A stretch of 17,298 bases of DNA from Alphaproteobacteria bacterium (GCA_030432815.1 JAUILB010000021.1:1-17298); one strand, 5' to 3'; positions 8,378 through 16,670 are shown, counted from the stretch's first letter. The notes: a model not told the origin generated them from the sequence alone. Made by a program: numbers and translations.

Positions 8378-8686
8378 TTATCCCTTCATCAGATGAATGT
8401 CTTCAACCGCAATAGACCCGCGATTTCGGAAGTAAACCACAAGTATGGCAAGCCCGATTGAGGCTTCAGCGGCTGCAACAGTTAAGATCAGCATGGTAAA
8501 AACCTGCCCTACCAAATCACCCATATAAGATGAAAAAGCGACAAGGTTGATATTTACCGATAGTAAAATAAGCTCTATTGAAAGCAGAATGGTAATCACA
8601 TTCTTTCTATTCAGGAAGATACCAAAAACACCCAGCGTAAAGAGCATGGCTGCAACAGTAAGGTAATGTTCAATTCCAATTTCCAT
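8378..8686 (-). CDS. nuoK: NADH-quinone oxidoreductase subunit K
   Basis: This 102-residue, three-TM subunit of the complex I membrane arm lies between NuoJ and NuoN and forms part of the charged axis linking the quinone site to the pumps. The two functionally important membrane glutamates are present: Glu38 in SIELILLSVN (TM2) and Glu74 in AAAEASIGLA (TM3), corresponding to E. coli Glu36 and Glu72. Length is normal. Its start follows GAGGG by about eight bases and lies 13 bases after nuoJ; nuoL begins seven bases beyond its stop. Confidence 0.98.
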   Translation of the reverse strand: MEIGIEHYLTVAAMLFTLGVFGIFLNRKNVITILLSIELILLSVNINLVAFSSYMGDLVGQVFTMLILTVAAAEASIGLAILVVYFRNRGSIAVEDIHLMKG

Positions 8687-8699
8687 TATCTCTTCCCTC

Positions 8700-9311
8700 T
8701 TAAATCCCTGATCCCGGTTTTACATCAATCGCTTCATAAGCATCATCACGGCGGCGGCGAACCTGGTCCCCAATATTCTGTTTCTTGACACCGTCACGTT
8801 TACGATGTGTCAGAACAATTGCACCAATCATCGCCACAAGCAGAATAAGCCCCGCCAGTTGGAACAGGAATATATTGTCTGTATATAAAATACGTCCGAT
8901 AGCTTCCGTGTTCGTAACTTCATTAATCGGTGGTGTTGCGGCCGTAATCGTTGTGGCAATGCCATCCGTCATATTCCATCCACCCACGATAAAAATCATT
9001 TCGAGTAACAATATAAAACCGATGAGAAGACCAACCCAGAGGTATTCCATGACCCCTTTGCGAAGTTCTGCAAAATTGATATCCAGCATCATTACAACGA
9101 ACAGGAACATGACGGCAACTGCGCCAACATAAACGATCACAAGGATCATCGCGACGAATTCCGCTCCAAGCAATACAAAAAGGCCTGCTGCATTAAAAAA
9201 TGCCAAAATCAGAAACAGCACAGAATGAACCGGGTTTTTGCTGAATACGACCATGATCCCGGATGTCACCAGGACAGCGGCTAATATATAAAAGGTTATT
9301 GCTGTTACCAT
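8700..9311 (-). CDS. nuoJ: NADH-quinone oxidoreductase subunit J
   Basis: The 203-residue product is the five-TM NuoJ (mitochondrial ND6 equivalent) of complex I. The diagnostic TM3 segment VYVGAVAVMFLFVVMMLDI (about 60-78) includes Tyr61 followed by VGA, the helix with the pi-bulge that is thought to couple quinone reduction to proton transfer. Four other hydrophobic segments are visible at about 4-24, 29-48, 89-109 and 145-167. The C-terminal 35 residues are polar and basic (THRKRDGVKKQN) and predicted cytoplasmic. It starts 12 bases after nuoI, with GGG and AGGA both within 15 bases of the ATG. Confidence 0.97.
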   Translation of the reverse strand: MVTAITFYILAAVLVTSGIMVVFSKNPVHSVLFLILAFFNAAGLFVLLGAEFVAMILVIVYVGAVAVMFLFVVMMLDINFAELRKGVMEYLWVGLLIGFILLLEMIFIVGGWNMTDGIATTITAATPPINEVTNTEAIGRILYTDNIFLFQLAGLILLVAMIGAIVLTHRKRDGVKKQNIGDQVRRRRDDAYEAIDVKPGSGI

Positions 9312-9323
9312 TTCCTGTTTCCC

Positions 9324-9812
9324 TTATCGATACGGCGCATCAAGCTCGATATTAAGTGCAAGCTGACGTTCCCATCGATCCCCGTTATCAAGAAGCTTTT
9401 CCTTGTCATATAAAAGCTCTTCCCTTGTTTCGGTTGAATATTCAAAATTTGGCCCCTCCACGATGGCATCTACCGGGCAGGCTTCCTGACAAAACCCACA
9501 ATATATGCATTTTGTCATATCAATATCGTAACGTGTGGTACGGCGTGTTCCATCGTCACGAATATCTGCCTCGATTGTAATGGCCTGTGCCGGACATATT
9601 GCTTCACAAAGTTTGCAGGCGATACAACGTTCTTCACCATTTTCGTAGCGCCGAAGCGCATGCTCGCCCCTAAAACGTGGGCTTAATGGCCCTTTTTCAT
9701 GAGGGTAATTAATTGTCACTTTTTTCTTGAAAAAATATTTGAGCGTCATCGCCATTCCTTTGACGATTTCAGTCAGGAAAATTGTGCGCGCTGCGTGATC
9801 TAAAAATGCCAT
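9324..9812 (-). CDS. nuoI: NADH-quinone oxidoreductase subunit I (2x 4Fe-4S)
   Basis: This 162-residue ferredoxin-like subunit of complex I carries clusters N6a and N6b, which pass electrons from NuoG to N2 in NuoB. Two classical motifs are complete: CIACKLCEAICP with Cys63, 66, 69 and 73, and CIYCGFCQEACP with Cys102, 105, 108 and 112. The N-terminal part (about 1-30) is amphipathic and would lie on the membrane against NuoH; YFFKKKVTINYPHEKGP is typical of alphaproteobacterial and mitochondrial (TYKY/NDUFS8) proteins. The start has GGAG seven bases upstream, overlapping the nuoH stop, and lies ten bases from it. Confidence 0.98.
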   Translation of the reverse strand: MAFLDHAARTIFLTEIVKGMAMTLKYFFKKKVTINYPHEKGPLSPRFRGEHALRRYENGEERCIACKLCEAICPAQAITIEADIRDDGTRRTTRYDIDMTKCIYCGFCQEACPVDAIVEGPNFEYSTETREELLYDKEKLLDNGDRWERQLALNIELDAPYR

Positions 9813-9819
9813 ATAATTT

Positions 9820-9825
9820 CTCCTA
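9820..9825 (-). promoter_or_regulatory. Stop-fused Shine-Dalgarno (TAGGAG) at nuoH-nuoI
   Basis: The nuoH stop TAG runs into GAG, giving AGGAG seven bases before the nuoI ATG. It confirms the nuoI start and suggests re-initiation by ribosomes leaving nuoH. Confidence 0.75.
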
Positions 9826-10884
9826 ACCCGCTAATTTTCCAAAATAAACAAGATAACCCGACGTCAACACAACCCATACCAAACTAACAGGCAGGAACAC
9901 CTTCCAACCAAGGCGCATCAATTGGTCATACCGATAACGTGGTACTGACATTTTGATCCATGCAAAACAGAAAAAGAAAAATGCCATTTTTCCCAAGAGC
10001 CAGATTATTCCTGGGATTGCGTATAAAGGTGCCCAATCAATAGGCGGTAACCATCCACCAAAAAACAGAATTGCCATCATACCACACATAAGAATAATCG
10101 CCGCATATTCACCGAGATAGAACAATGCCATTGCCATTGATGAATATTCGATCTGGAAACCGGCAACAATTTCTTCTTCCGCTTCAGGAAGGTCAAACGG
10201 TGTTCTGTTTGTTTCAGCAAGGGCCGAAACAAAGAAAATAATAAACATTGGGAAAAGACCGGAGAAAAAGTACCCATTTACCCCGAACATGACATTCTTC
10301 TGTGCCAGCACAATGTCTGTCAGGTTAAGCGACCCTACACACATAAGTACGCAAACCAGCACAAAACCGATTGAAACTTCGTATGAAACCATCTGCGCTG
10401 CGCTACGCATCGCACCCAGAAAAGCATAACGTGAATTAGATGCCCATCCGGCAATAATTATGCCATAAACTGCAAGGCTTGAAACCGCAAAAAGATAAAG
10501 AATACCAACATTTAGGTCAGATATAACCATCCCTTCACCAAACGGCATCACGGCCCAGCCGACAAGCCCGAAAATAAGACTTAAGGCAGGTGCCAGAAGG
10601 AACAAAAACTTGTTTGCACCAGCCGGGATAATTGTTTCTTTAAGAAAAACTTTTAGTCCATCTGCAAAAGACTGTAACAGACCGAATGGCCCAACAATAT
10701 TTGGCCCTTTGCGTAAGTGAATTGCTGCCCAGACTTTACGGTCAACATACACAATCATAGCAACTGCAAGCAAGACCGGTAAGACCACGACGAGAATGTT
10801 GGCGATTGTACCCAAAGTCAATAATGCCCACGGGTCAAGCTTATAGCCAAACCAGCCAACAAATATATCAAAATATTTACCCAT
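9823..10884 (-). CDS. nuoH: NADH-quinone oxidoreductase subunit H
   Basis: NuoH (ND1) is the membrane subunit that forms most of the quinone chamber. Family motifs are all present in the 353-residue protein: RKGPNIVGPFGLLQSFADGLK (about 58-78), ASNSRYAFLGAMRSAAQM (148-165), ALAETNRTPFDLPEAEEEIV (221-240), VAGFQIEYSSM (240-250) and KMSVPRYRYDQLMRLGWK (311-328). The acidic loop EAEEE (234-238) belongs to the E-channel entrance. An in-frame ATG exists 36 bases upstream at 10920, but it would add 12 polar residues encoded inside nuoG. I chose the ATG at 10884 because MGKYFDIF is a usual start and AGGA lies five bases upstream. With this start nuoH overlaps the nuoG stop by eight bases. Confidence 0.96.
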   Translation of the reverse strand: MGKYFDIFVGWFGYKLDPWALLTLGTIANILVVVLPVLLAVAMIVYVDRKVWAAIHLRKGPNIVGPFGLLQSFADGLKVFLKETIIPAGANKFLFLLAPALSLIFGLVGWAVMPFGEGMVISDLNVGILYLFAVSSLAVYGIIIAGWASNSRYAFLGAMRSAAQMVSYEVSIGFVLVCVLMCVGSLNLTDIVLAQKNVMFGVNGYFFSGLFPMFIIFFVSALAETNRTPFDLPEAEEEIVAGFQIEYSSMAMALFYLGEYAAIILMCGMMAILFFGGWLPPIDWAPLYAIPGIIWLLGKMAFFFFCFAWIKMSVPRYRYDQLMRLGWKVFLPVSLVWVVLTSGYLVYFGKLAG

Positions 10885-12937
10885 CGGTTCCTGTTGCTCC
10901 CTCTGTCCGGTTTTCACCATTCATCGCTGCACGGCATTCATCCATGGTTTCTGATGATCGCGCAATTGGATTGGTTCCCCAAAAATCCTTTATCGCGTGT
11001 ATAAAGCCATCCTTGGAAACCTTACCCGAAACGCCAAAATCAGCCCATTCAGCATTCGGTTTTTCATCGACATGTGCAAAAGACGGATATTCCGCATGCA
11101 TTTTTGCACGAAGTTGCGCAATATCATCAAATGGAAGCTTGCTTCCAGTCACTTCTGATAATGCACGGAAAATTGTCCAGTCCTCGCGGGCTTCTCCGGG
11201 GCCAAATATTGCCCTCTGCGCAATCTGAACACGCCCTTCTGTATTCAGATACGTTCCCGGCTTTTCTGTATAAGCAACCCCCGGCAAAATAACATCAGCA
11301 TGCTTAACACCTTCATCACCATGGCTTCCCTGGTAAATAACAAATGCCTTTTCAAGCTTACTGGTATCAAATTCATCTGCACTAAGGTTATATACCACTT
11401 TGATGCCACCACTTTCAACACCATCAAGGATTGCATTAATACCACCGTCGGTTACAAGCCCCAAATCAAGTGCTGCAACACGGCTTGCAGCAGTATGCAG
11501 AACGTTAAACCCGTTCCAATCATCTGTCACGCCACCATATTTTTCACAAATATCATGGGCAAGTTTGAGGATCGCAAGGCTGTCATTTCGGTTAAGGGCA
11601 CCCTGCCCCAGAATAATCATCGGATGTTCAGCATTTTTAAGTACATCTGCAAAATCATTTTTGCCATCAAGAATGTCCTGAAGCACTTTCGCACTATCGC
11701 CAAGCTGTTCTATTTTATAGGTAAGGTCAGCTTCAGGTCCTATATTCGCAACCTTACATTTACGTGTAAGCCAGCGCTGACGAATTCTTGCGTTGAGCAC
11801 CGGACTTTCATGACGCGGGTTTGAACCAACAAGTAAAATGGCATCTGCCTCATCAATTCCAGCCACACCGGAATTAAACAGATATCCAGCACGGTGCTTT
11901 GCACCTATCTTTGATCCATCCTGACGGCATTCTACCGAACCACCAAGCGATGAAATAAACGATTTCATTGCATACATGCTTTCCGCATCACACAAATCGC
12001 CCACGATGCCTGCTATTTGACTTCCATCAATACCCTTCAAAATAGCAGCAATTGCACCAAACGCTTCTGCCCAAGTTGCCTCCTGCAATTTACCGTCCTT
12101 TTTTACATAGGGGCGGTCCAGTCTGTTTTTCGCAAGTCCATCAACAGCATGACGGGTTTTATCGGAAATCCATTCCTCGTTCACTTCTTCATGAATTCTT
12201 GGGAGTGCCCGCATCACAGCCTTACCACGGCTATCAATACGAATATTCGATCCCAGTGCATCATGAACATCAATTGTTTCAGTATTTTTAAGCTCCCACG
12301 GACGGGCTTTAAAAGTATACGGTTTTGATGTCAGCGCTCCTACCGGACAAAGATCCACAACATTCCCTGCCATTTCAGAAGCAAAAGCCTGCTCATTATA
12401 TGTGGTGATCTGCATATTCTCACCGCGGCCAATGGCCCCCAATGACGGCACACCTGCGATTTCATCAGCAAAACGAACACAGCGCGTACAATGAATACAG
12501 CGCGTCATTATCGTCCGGATAAGCGGCCCCATATATTTTTCTTTAACAATGCGGCGTTTTTCTGTGTAACGACTTGCGCCTTCACCATAAGCCATTGACT
12601 GGTCCTGAAGGTCACATTCACCACCCTGGTCACAAACTGGACAGTCAAGCGGATGATTTATAAGAAGAAATTCCATCACTCCTTCGCGGTATTGTTTTAC
12701 TTTTTCCGTGTTGGTTTTGACTTCCATGCCATCCCCAGCCGGAAGCGCACAACTTGCTGCCGGCTTTGGTGGGCCAGGCGTTACCTCAACCAGGCACATA
12801 CGGCAATTCCCGGCAATGGAAAGGCGTTCATGATAACAAAAACGCGGAATTTCAACGCCTGCCTGCTCGCATGCCTGAAGAACAGTTGTTCCCGGTTCTA
12901 CTACTACTTCAATTCCATCTACTGTAAGCGTTGGCAT
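10877..12937 (-). CDS. nuoG: NADH-quinone oxidoreductase subunit G
   Basis: The 686-residue NuoG carries three Fe-S clusters in the hydrophilic arm. The 2Fe-2S ligands are Cys34, 45, 48 and 63; the His-ligated 4Fe-4S (N5) uses His95, Cys99, 102 and 108; the second 4Fe-4S (N4) uses Cys147, 150, 153 and 197. A molybdopterin-oxidoreductase-like domain without visible cofactor ligands follows from about 220. The extra CxxCxxxC set for cluster N7, found in E. coli and Thermus just after N4, is absent; instead the segment FKARPWELKNTETIDVHDAL matches the mitochondrial 75-kDa subunit. The start follows nuoF by 13 bases with AGGAG overlapping the nuoF stop. The stop overlaps the nuoH start. Confidence 0.98.
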   Translation of the reverse strand: MPTLTVDGIEVVVEPGTTVLQACEQAGVEIPRFCYHERLSIAGNCRMCLVEVTPGPPKPAASCALPAGDGMEVKTNTEKVKQYREGVMEFLLINHPLDCPVCDQGGECDLQDQSMAYGEGASRYTEKRRIVKEKYMGPLIRTIMTRCIHCTRCVRFADEIAGVPSLGAIGRGENMQITTYNEQAFASEMAGNVVDLCPVGALTSKPYTFKARPWELKNTETIDVHDALGSNIRIDSRGKAVMRALPRIHEEVNEEWISDKTRHAVDGLAKNRLDRPYVKKDGKLQEATWAEAFGAIAAILKGIDGSQIAGIVGDLCDAESMYAMKSFISSLGGSVECRQDGSKIGAKHRAGYLFNSGVAGIDEADAILLVGSNPRHESPVLNARIRQRWLTRKCKVANIGPEADLTYKIEQLGDSAKVLQDILDGKNDFADVLKNAEHPMIILGQGALNRNDSLAILKLAHDICEKYGGVTDDWNGFNVLHTAASRVAALDLGLVTDGGINAILDGVESGGIKVVYNLSADEFDTSKLEKAFVIYQGSHGDEGVKHADVILPGVAYTEKPGTYLNTEGRVQIAQRAIFGPGEAREDWTIFRALSEVTGSKLPFDDIAQLRAKMHAEYPSFAHVDEKPNAEWADFGVSGKVSKDGFIHAIKDFWGTNPIARSSETMDECRAAMNGENRTEGATGTDG
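10889..10892 (-). promoter_or_regulatory. Shine-Dalgarno that fixes the nuoH start
   Basis: AGGA lies five bases before the ATG at 10884, and GGAG a few bases further out at 10900-10897, all inside the last codons of nuoG. The competing ATG at 10920 has no comparable site immediately upstream, so the shorter nuoH is preferred. Confidence 0.65.
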
Positions 12938-12947
12938 CTTTCTTTAT

Positions 12948-12953
12948 CTCCTA
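12948..12953 (-). promoter_or_regulatory. Stop-fused Shine-Dalgarno (TAGGAG) at nuoF-nuoG
   Basis: The nuoF stop TAG continues into GAG, making AGGAG about ten bases before the nuoG ATG. The same layout occurs at three other nuo junctions. Confidence 0.72.
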
Positions 12954-14231
12954 CGCTGCATGCGTTTTCTTATATTCAAGGATACGTCGCTCCACTTCCG
13001 GACGGAAATGTCTCATCAATCCCTGAATTGGCCATGCAGCTGCATCACCAAGGGCACATATTGTGTGACCTTCGATCTGCTTGGTTACCTCAAGCAACAT
13101 GTCAATTTCTTCTATTTCAGCTTCACCAGTGGCAAGACGCTCCATAACGCGCCACATCCAGCCAGTACCTTCACGACATGGTGTACATTGACCGCAACTT
13201 TCGTGCTTATAAAATGCGGAAAGTCTTGTGATTGCACGGACAATATCCGTTGATTTATCCATCACTATAACGGCTGCTGTTCCAAGTCCGGTTCCTTCTG
13301 CACGAAGACTGTCAAAATCCATCAGGACGTCATCACAAACTGATTTGGGGATCAAATGAACGGATGATCCGCCGGGAATCACTGCAAGAAGATTATCCCA
13401 TCCACCCCGAACACCCCCGGCATGTTTTTCGATAAGTTCCTTAAGCGGAATGCCCATTTCTTCTTCTACATTACACGGTTTATTCACATGCCCGGATATG
13501 CAGAATAATTTTGTACCTGTATTATTTTCACGGCCAAGGCCCGCAAACCAAGCACCCCCGCGACGTAAAATTTCCGGAACGACTGCTATCGACTCCACAT
13601 TATTTACCGTTGTCGGACAACCAAACACACCAACATTTGCCGGAAACGGCGGCTTGAGACGAGGCTGGCCTTTTTTACCTTCAAGGCTTTCAATCAGTGC
13701 TGTTTCCTCACCGCAGATATAAGCCCCTGCACCGCGATGCACAAACACATCAAAATCATAACCGCTTTTACAGGCATTTTTACCAAGCAGTCCCGCTTCA
13801 CGCGCTTCTTCGATTGCCTGCTCAAGCACTTTTGCTTCATGGACAAATTCACCACGGATATAAATATAAGCCGCAACGGCACGCATGGCAAAACCTGCGA
13901 TAAGGCATCCTTCAATAAGTTTATGTGGATCATGGCGCATAATTTCACGGTCTTTGCAGGTACCGGGTTCGCCTTCATCCGCATTGACAACAAGATAACT
14001 TGGCCGACCATCTGATTGTTTGGGCATGAACGACCATTTAAGACCTGTAGGGAACCCCGCCCCGCCGCGACCGCGAAGACCACTTTCCTTCATTTCTTCA
14101 ATGATGGCATCCTGACCCTTGGCCATAATATCTTTTGTACCATTCCAATCACCGCGTTTTTTGGCCGCATCAAGAAACGGGCTTTCAAAACCGTAAAGAT
14201 TAGTAAATATTCTGTCTTTATCACTCAGCAT
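12951..14231 (-). CDS. nuoF: NADH-quinone oxidoreductase subunit F (NADH/FMN, N3)
   Basis: The 426-residue subunit binds NADH and FMN and takes the hydride into complex I. The glycine-rich nucleotide and flavin motifs are GRGGAGFPTGLKW (54-66), NADEGEPG (83-90) and GAGAYICGEETALIESLEG (167-185). The N3 4Fe-4S ligands are Cys346, 349 and 352 in SCGQCTPCREG plus Cys392 in TICALGD. The C-terminal helical bundle (about 340-420) is complete. The ATG overlaps the nuoE stop by one base (TAATG), with a near-consensus GGGGGAGG six bases upstream, the strongest ribosome site seen in the window. Length matches mitochondrial NDUFV1-type proteins. Confidence 0.98.
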   Translation of the reverse strand: MLSDKDRIFTNLYGFESPFLDAAKKRGDWNGTKDIMAKGQDAIIEEMKESGLRGRGGAGFPTGLKWSFMPKQSDGRPSYLVVNADEGEPGTCKDREIMRHDPHKLIEGCLIAGFAMRAVAAYIYIRGEFVHEAKVLEQAIEEAREAGLLGKNACKSGYDFDVFVHRGAGAYICGEETALIESLEGKKGQPRLKPPFPANVGVFGCPTTVNNVESIAVVPEILRRGGAWFAGLGRENNTGTKLFCISGHVNKPCNVEEEMGIPLKELIEKHAGGVRGGWDNLLAVIPGGSSVHLIPKSVCDDVLMDFDSLRAEGTGLGTAAVIVMDKSTDIVRAITRLSAFYKHESCGQCTPCREGTGWMWRVMERLATGEAEIEEIDMLLEVTKQIEGHTICALGDAAAWPIQGLMRHFRPEVERRILEYKKTHAA

Positions 14232-14854
14232 TATTCACCTCCCCCAAATTCAGCATCCGCAGGGGCCATATCCTTTAACGTTGTCGGTCCGCCGATGGGG
14301 CATGATTTGAACCGGCCATTCTGTGGTCCCGGCTTTGGTATTTTTCCGGCTTTTATTTCCTTAATGAAAGCGCGTGTAGTGTCTTCATTCAGGTCTTCAT
14401 AATATTCTTCTTTATAAGCAATAACCGGTGCATTAACACAGGCACCTGCACATTCAACCTCAAGAAGGGTATATTCACCGTCTTCTGTTGTTTCGCCAAA
14501 ACCAATCCCAAGCTCTTCCTTGCACGCCCTTACCACATCATCCGAACCACGAAGCCAGCATGGGGTTGTTGTACATACTTCGATTACATGCTTACCAACA
14601 GGCTTTAAATTATACATGGAATAAAAAGTAGCCACCTCATGAACACGAATGTAGGGCATATCAAGCATATCAGCGATATATTCCATAACAGCAACACTTA
14701 CCCAGCCATTATTTTGTTCCTGCGCGCGGTGTAAAAATGGCATAACGCAACTTTCTTTACGGTTTTCCGGATATTTTGCAAACTGCGTTTTGGTCCACTC
14801 CAGATTTTCTTTCGTAAATTCAAACTTTTCCGCTTTCTTAACATTCATACTCAT
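14231..14854 (-). CDS. nuoE: NADH-quinone oxidoreductase subunit E (2Fe-2S, N1a)
   Basis: The 207-residue NuoE is the thioredoxin-like subunit bound to NuoF; it holds the off-path 2Fe-2S cluster N1a. Its ligands are Cys94 and Cys99 in VCTTTPCW, and Cys135 and Cys139 in ECAGACVNAP. The N-terminal helical domain includes VHEVATFYSMYN (71-82). The C-terminal 40 residues (PKPGPQNGRFKSC... to GGGE) form the tail common in alphaproteobacteria. The ATG overlaps the nuoD stop by four bases (ATGA), with GGAGA nine bases upstream. A second ATG two codons later is further from that site, so the first is preferred. Confidence 0.97.
   Translation of the reverse strand: MSMNVKKAEKFEFTKENLEWTKTQFAKYPENRKESCVMPFLHRAQEQNNGWVSVAVMEYIADMLDMPYIRVHEVATFYSMYNLKPVGKHVIEVCTTTPCWLRGSDDVVRACKEELGIGFGETTEDGEYTLLEVECAGACVNAPVIAYKEEYYEDLNEDTTRAFIKEIKAGKIPKPGPQNGRFKSCPIGGPTTLKDMAPADAEFGGGE
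14238..14245 (-). promoter_or_regulatory. Strong Shine-Dalgarno for nuoF within the nuoE end
   Basis: GGGGGAGG encodes the Gly-rich nuoE tail and sits six bases before the nuoF ATG. Together with the TAATG overlap it points to tight coupling, fitting the need for equal amounts of the NuoE and NuoF pair. Confidence 0.7.
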
Positions 14855-16029
14855 CGGTCAATTTCTCCGAACACAATATCAAATGAACCAATCATTGCCG
14901 GAATGTCGGCAAGCATATATCCCTTGGCCACATGCCCCATTGCGCTGAGATGTGCATATCCGGGTGCACGAATATGACAGCGATATGGTTTATTTGTTCC
15001 GTCAGACACCAGATAGACACCAAACTCACCCTTTGGTGCTTCAACCGCTGCATAAACCTCACCTTCAGGCACTTTAAAACCTTCTGTGTAAAGCTTAAAG
15101 TGATGAATCAGCGCTTCCATAGATGTTTTTATTTCTGCACGTGGCGGCGGTGTTACCTTGCGATCTACAGACGAAACGGGACCTTCCGGCATTTTTTCAA
15201 TACATTGCCTCATGATTTTTACAGACTGATACATTTCTTCAATCCGAAGAATATATCGGTCATAACAATCGCCTTCCTTACCGACAATCACGTCAAAATC
15301 CAGTTCGCTATAAACTTCGTAAGGCTCTGATCTTCTAATATCCCACGGAATATCACACCCGCGAACCATAGCTCCCGTAAAGCCAAGTGCAAATGCTTCC
15401 TCAACACTTACCTTGCCAATATCAACATTACGCTGTTTGAAAATACGGTTTTCAACTACCAGCGATTCCATATCGGAAAGCACCTTCGGAAAAGTATCAC
15501 AAAATTCAAGAATACGTTTATCAAGCCCTGCTGGCATATCCTGGTGAACGCCACCAGGACGGAAATAATTTGCATGTAACCGCGCACCACAAACAGCCTC
15601 ATAAAATTCCATCAGAATTTCACGTTGCTCAAAACCCCAAAGCATCGGTGTCAACGCACCCACATCAGTTGCATGCGAGCAAATATTCATCAAATGATTA
15701 AGAATACGGCCAATTTCACTAAAGAGAACACGTATATATTGTCCTCTTTTGGGCACCTCAATCCCCATCAATTTTTCAATAGCAAGACAGAATGCATGCT
15801 CCTGGTTCATTGGGGCAACATAATCAAGCCGATCAAAATAGGGAATCGCCTGAAGATATGTTTTATGCTCAATCAGCTTTTCCGTACCTCGGTGTAGCAA
15901 CCCAATATGCGGATCAGCACGCTCGACAACTTCACCGTCAAGCTCAAGTATAAGGCGGAGCACACCATGAGCCGCAGGATGCTGCGGGCCAAAGTTTATA
16001 TTGAAATTTTTGATATCAACTTCAGCCAT
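14851..16029 (-). CDS. nuoD: NADH-quinone oxidoreductase subunit D (49-kDa type)
   Basis: The 392-residue NuoD, related to the large subunit of NiFe hydrogenases, forms the quinone head-group site with NuoB. It opens with FGPQHPAAHGVLRL, where His17 and His21 match Thermus His34 and His38 (the quinone ligand), and has Tyr70 in FDRLDYVAP at the equivalent of Thermus Tyr87, the second quinone contact. RGCDIPWDIRRSEPYEVYSE (about 224-243) and the C-terminal ADIPAMIGSFDIVFGEIDR are typical. The Ni-binding cysteines of hydrogenases are absent, as expected. It is a separate gene rather than fused to nuoC. The ATG overlaps the nuoC stop by one base, with GGGGAG eight bases upstream. Confidence 0.98.
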   Translation of the reverse strand: MAEVDIKNFNINFGPQHPAAHGVLRLILELDGEVVERADPHIGLLHRGTEKLIEHKTYLQAIPYFDRLDYVAPMNQEHAFCLAIEKLMGIEVPKRGQYIRVLFSEIGRILNHLMNICSHATDVGALTPMLWGFEQREILMEFYEAVCGARLHANYFRPGGVHQDMPAGLDKRILEFCDTFPKVLSDMESLVVENRIFKQRNVDIGKVSVEEAFALGFTGAMVRGCDIPWDIRRSEPYEVYSELDFDVIVGKEGDCYDRYILRIEEMYQSVKIMRQCIEKMPEGPVSSVDRKVTPPPRAEIKTSMEALIHHFKLYTEGFKVPEGEVYAAVEAPKGEFGVYLVSDGTNKPYRCHIRAPGYAHLSAMGHVAKGYMLADIPAMIGSFDIVFGEIDR

Positions 16030-16655
16030 TATTTATTCTCCCCGTTTTTATCATCGGCTTTTTCATCGCCGGGCAGAATATATTTTGCACCTTCCCAAGG
16101 TGACATAAAATCAAATGAACGAAATTCCTGGGCCAGCTTCACCGGCTCATAAACCACCCTCTTTTCTTCTTCTGAATAGCGTACTTCCACATACCCGGTA
16201 AGCGGAAAGTCCTTTCTGAGGGGGTGGCCCTGAAATCCATAATCACTAAGAAGCCTACGAAGATCGGGATGACCATCAAACATCACGCCATACATATCCC
16301 ATGTTTCACGTTCGTACCAATTGGCAGATTGAAAGACACCTGTGACCGAAGGGACGGTCGTTTCTTCATCTGTTGTAAGTTTTACGCGAATACGTTGATT
16401 ATGGTGCATACTCAAAAGGTGATAAACCACCTCAAACCGTTCCACACGGTCCGGGTAATCAACACCGCAAATATCTGTTAACTGTACAAATTTACAGGCA
16501 GAATCGTCTCTTAAAAAAGTCAGAACTTTTACAATTTGATCACGCTCGACATTGACCGTCAACTCATTGAAAGCAACCTTACAAGCCGTTACAGCGCCAC
16601 CGGTTTTCTCTTTAATATGTTCACCAAGATCCTTTAAGGCTTCATCGGAACTCAT
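16029..16655 (-). CDS. nuoC: NADH-quinone oxidoreductase subunit C (30-kDa type)
   Basis: The 208-residue NuoC stabilises the hydrophilic connecting part of complex I, bound to NuoD and NuoI, and holds no cofactor. The family signature ERETWDMYGVMFDGHPDLRR (115-134), followed by LLSDYGFQGHPLRKDFPLTG (135-154), is complete. The tail after residue 190 is highly charged (DEKADDKNGENK), as in many alphaproteobacteria. It starts 12 bases after nuoB with AGGAG fused to the nuoB stop, and ends in TAATG shared with nuoD. The TAA and the coding GGGGAG just before it serve the nuoD start. Confidence 0.97.
   Translation of the reverse strand: MSSDEALKDLGEHIKEKTGGAVTACKVAFNELTVNVERDQIVKVLTFLRDDSACKFVQLTDICGVDYPDRVERFEVVYHLLSMHHNQRIRVKLTTDEETTVPSVTGVFQSANWYERETWDMYGVMFDGHPDLRRLLSDYGFQGHPLRKDFPLTGYVEVRYSEEEKRVVYEPVKLAQEFRSFDFMSPWEGAKYILPGDEKADDKNGENK
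16038..16043 (-). promoter_or_regulatory. Shine-Dalgarno for nuoD within the nuoC end
   Basis: GGGGAG in the last nuoC codons lies eight bases before the nuoD ATG, which itself shares a base with the nuoC stop (TAATG). Confidence 0.65.
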
Positions 16656-16664
16656 TTATTATTT

Positions 16665-16670
16665 CTCCTA
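16665..16670 (-). promoter_or_regulatory. Stop-fused Shine-Dalgarno (TAGGAG) at nuoB-nuoC
   Basis: The nuoB stop TAG runs into GAG, giving AGGAG about nine bases before the nuoC ATG. Confidence 0.75.

Noticed and set aside
9160..9220. A-rich stretch with short repeat GCATT-AATGC in nuoJ, considered as a terminator
   Set aside because: The stem is only five bp and AT-rich, within a hydrophobic coding segment; not enough for an intrinsic terminator.
10885..10920. Upstream ATG extending NuoH by 12 residues
   Set aside because: The extra residues (VKTGQREQQEP) are polar, encoded within nuoG, and unlike NuoH N-termini; the ATG at 10884 has the better ribosome site.
11471..11492. Perfect 8-bp inverted repeat (TGCTGCAA/TTGCAGCA, six-base loop) in nuoG
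   Set aside because: It lies deep in coding sequence, has no T-run on either side in the transcribed direction, and reflects Ala/Ala codons; no reason to call it a terminator or operator.
15972..15987. 6-bp GC stem CCGCAG/CTGCGG near the nuoD start
   Set aside because: It encodes the invariant GPQHPAAHG motif of NuoD, so the symmetry is explained by protein constraint; there is no T-run.
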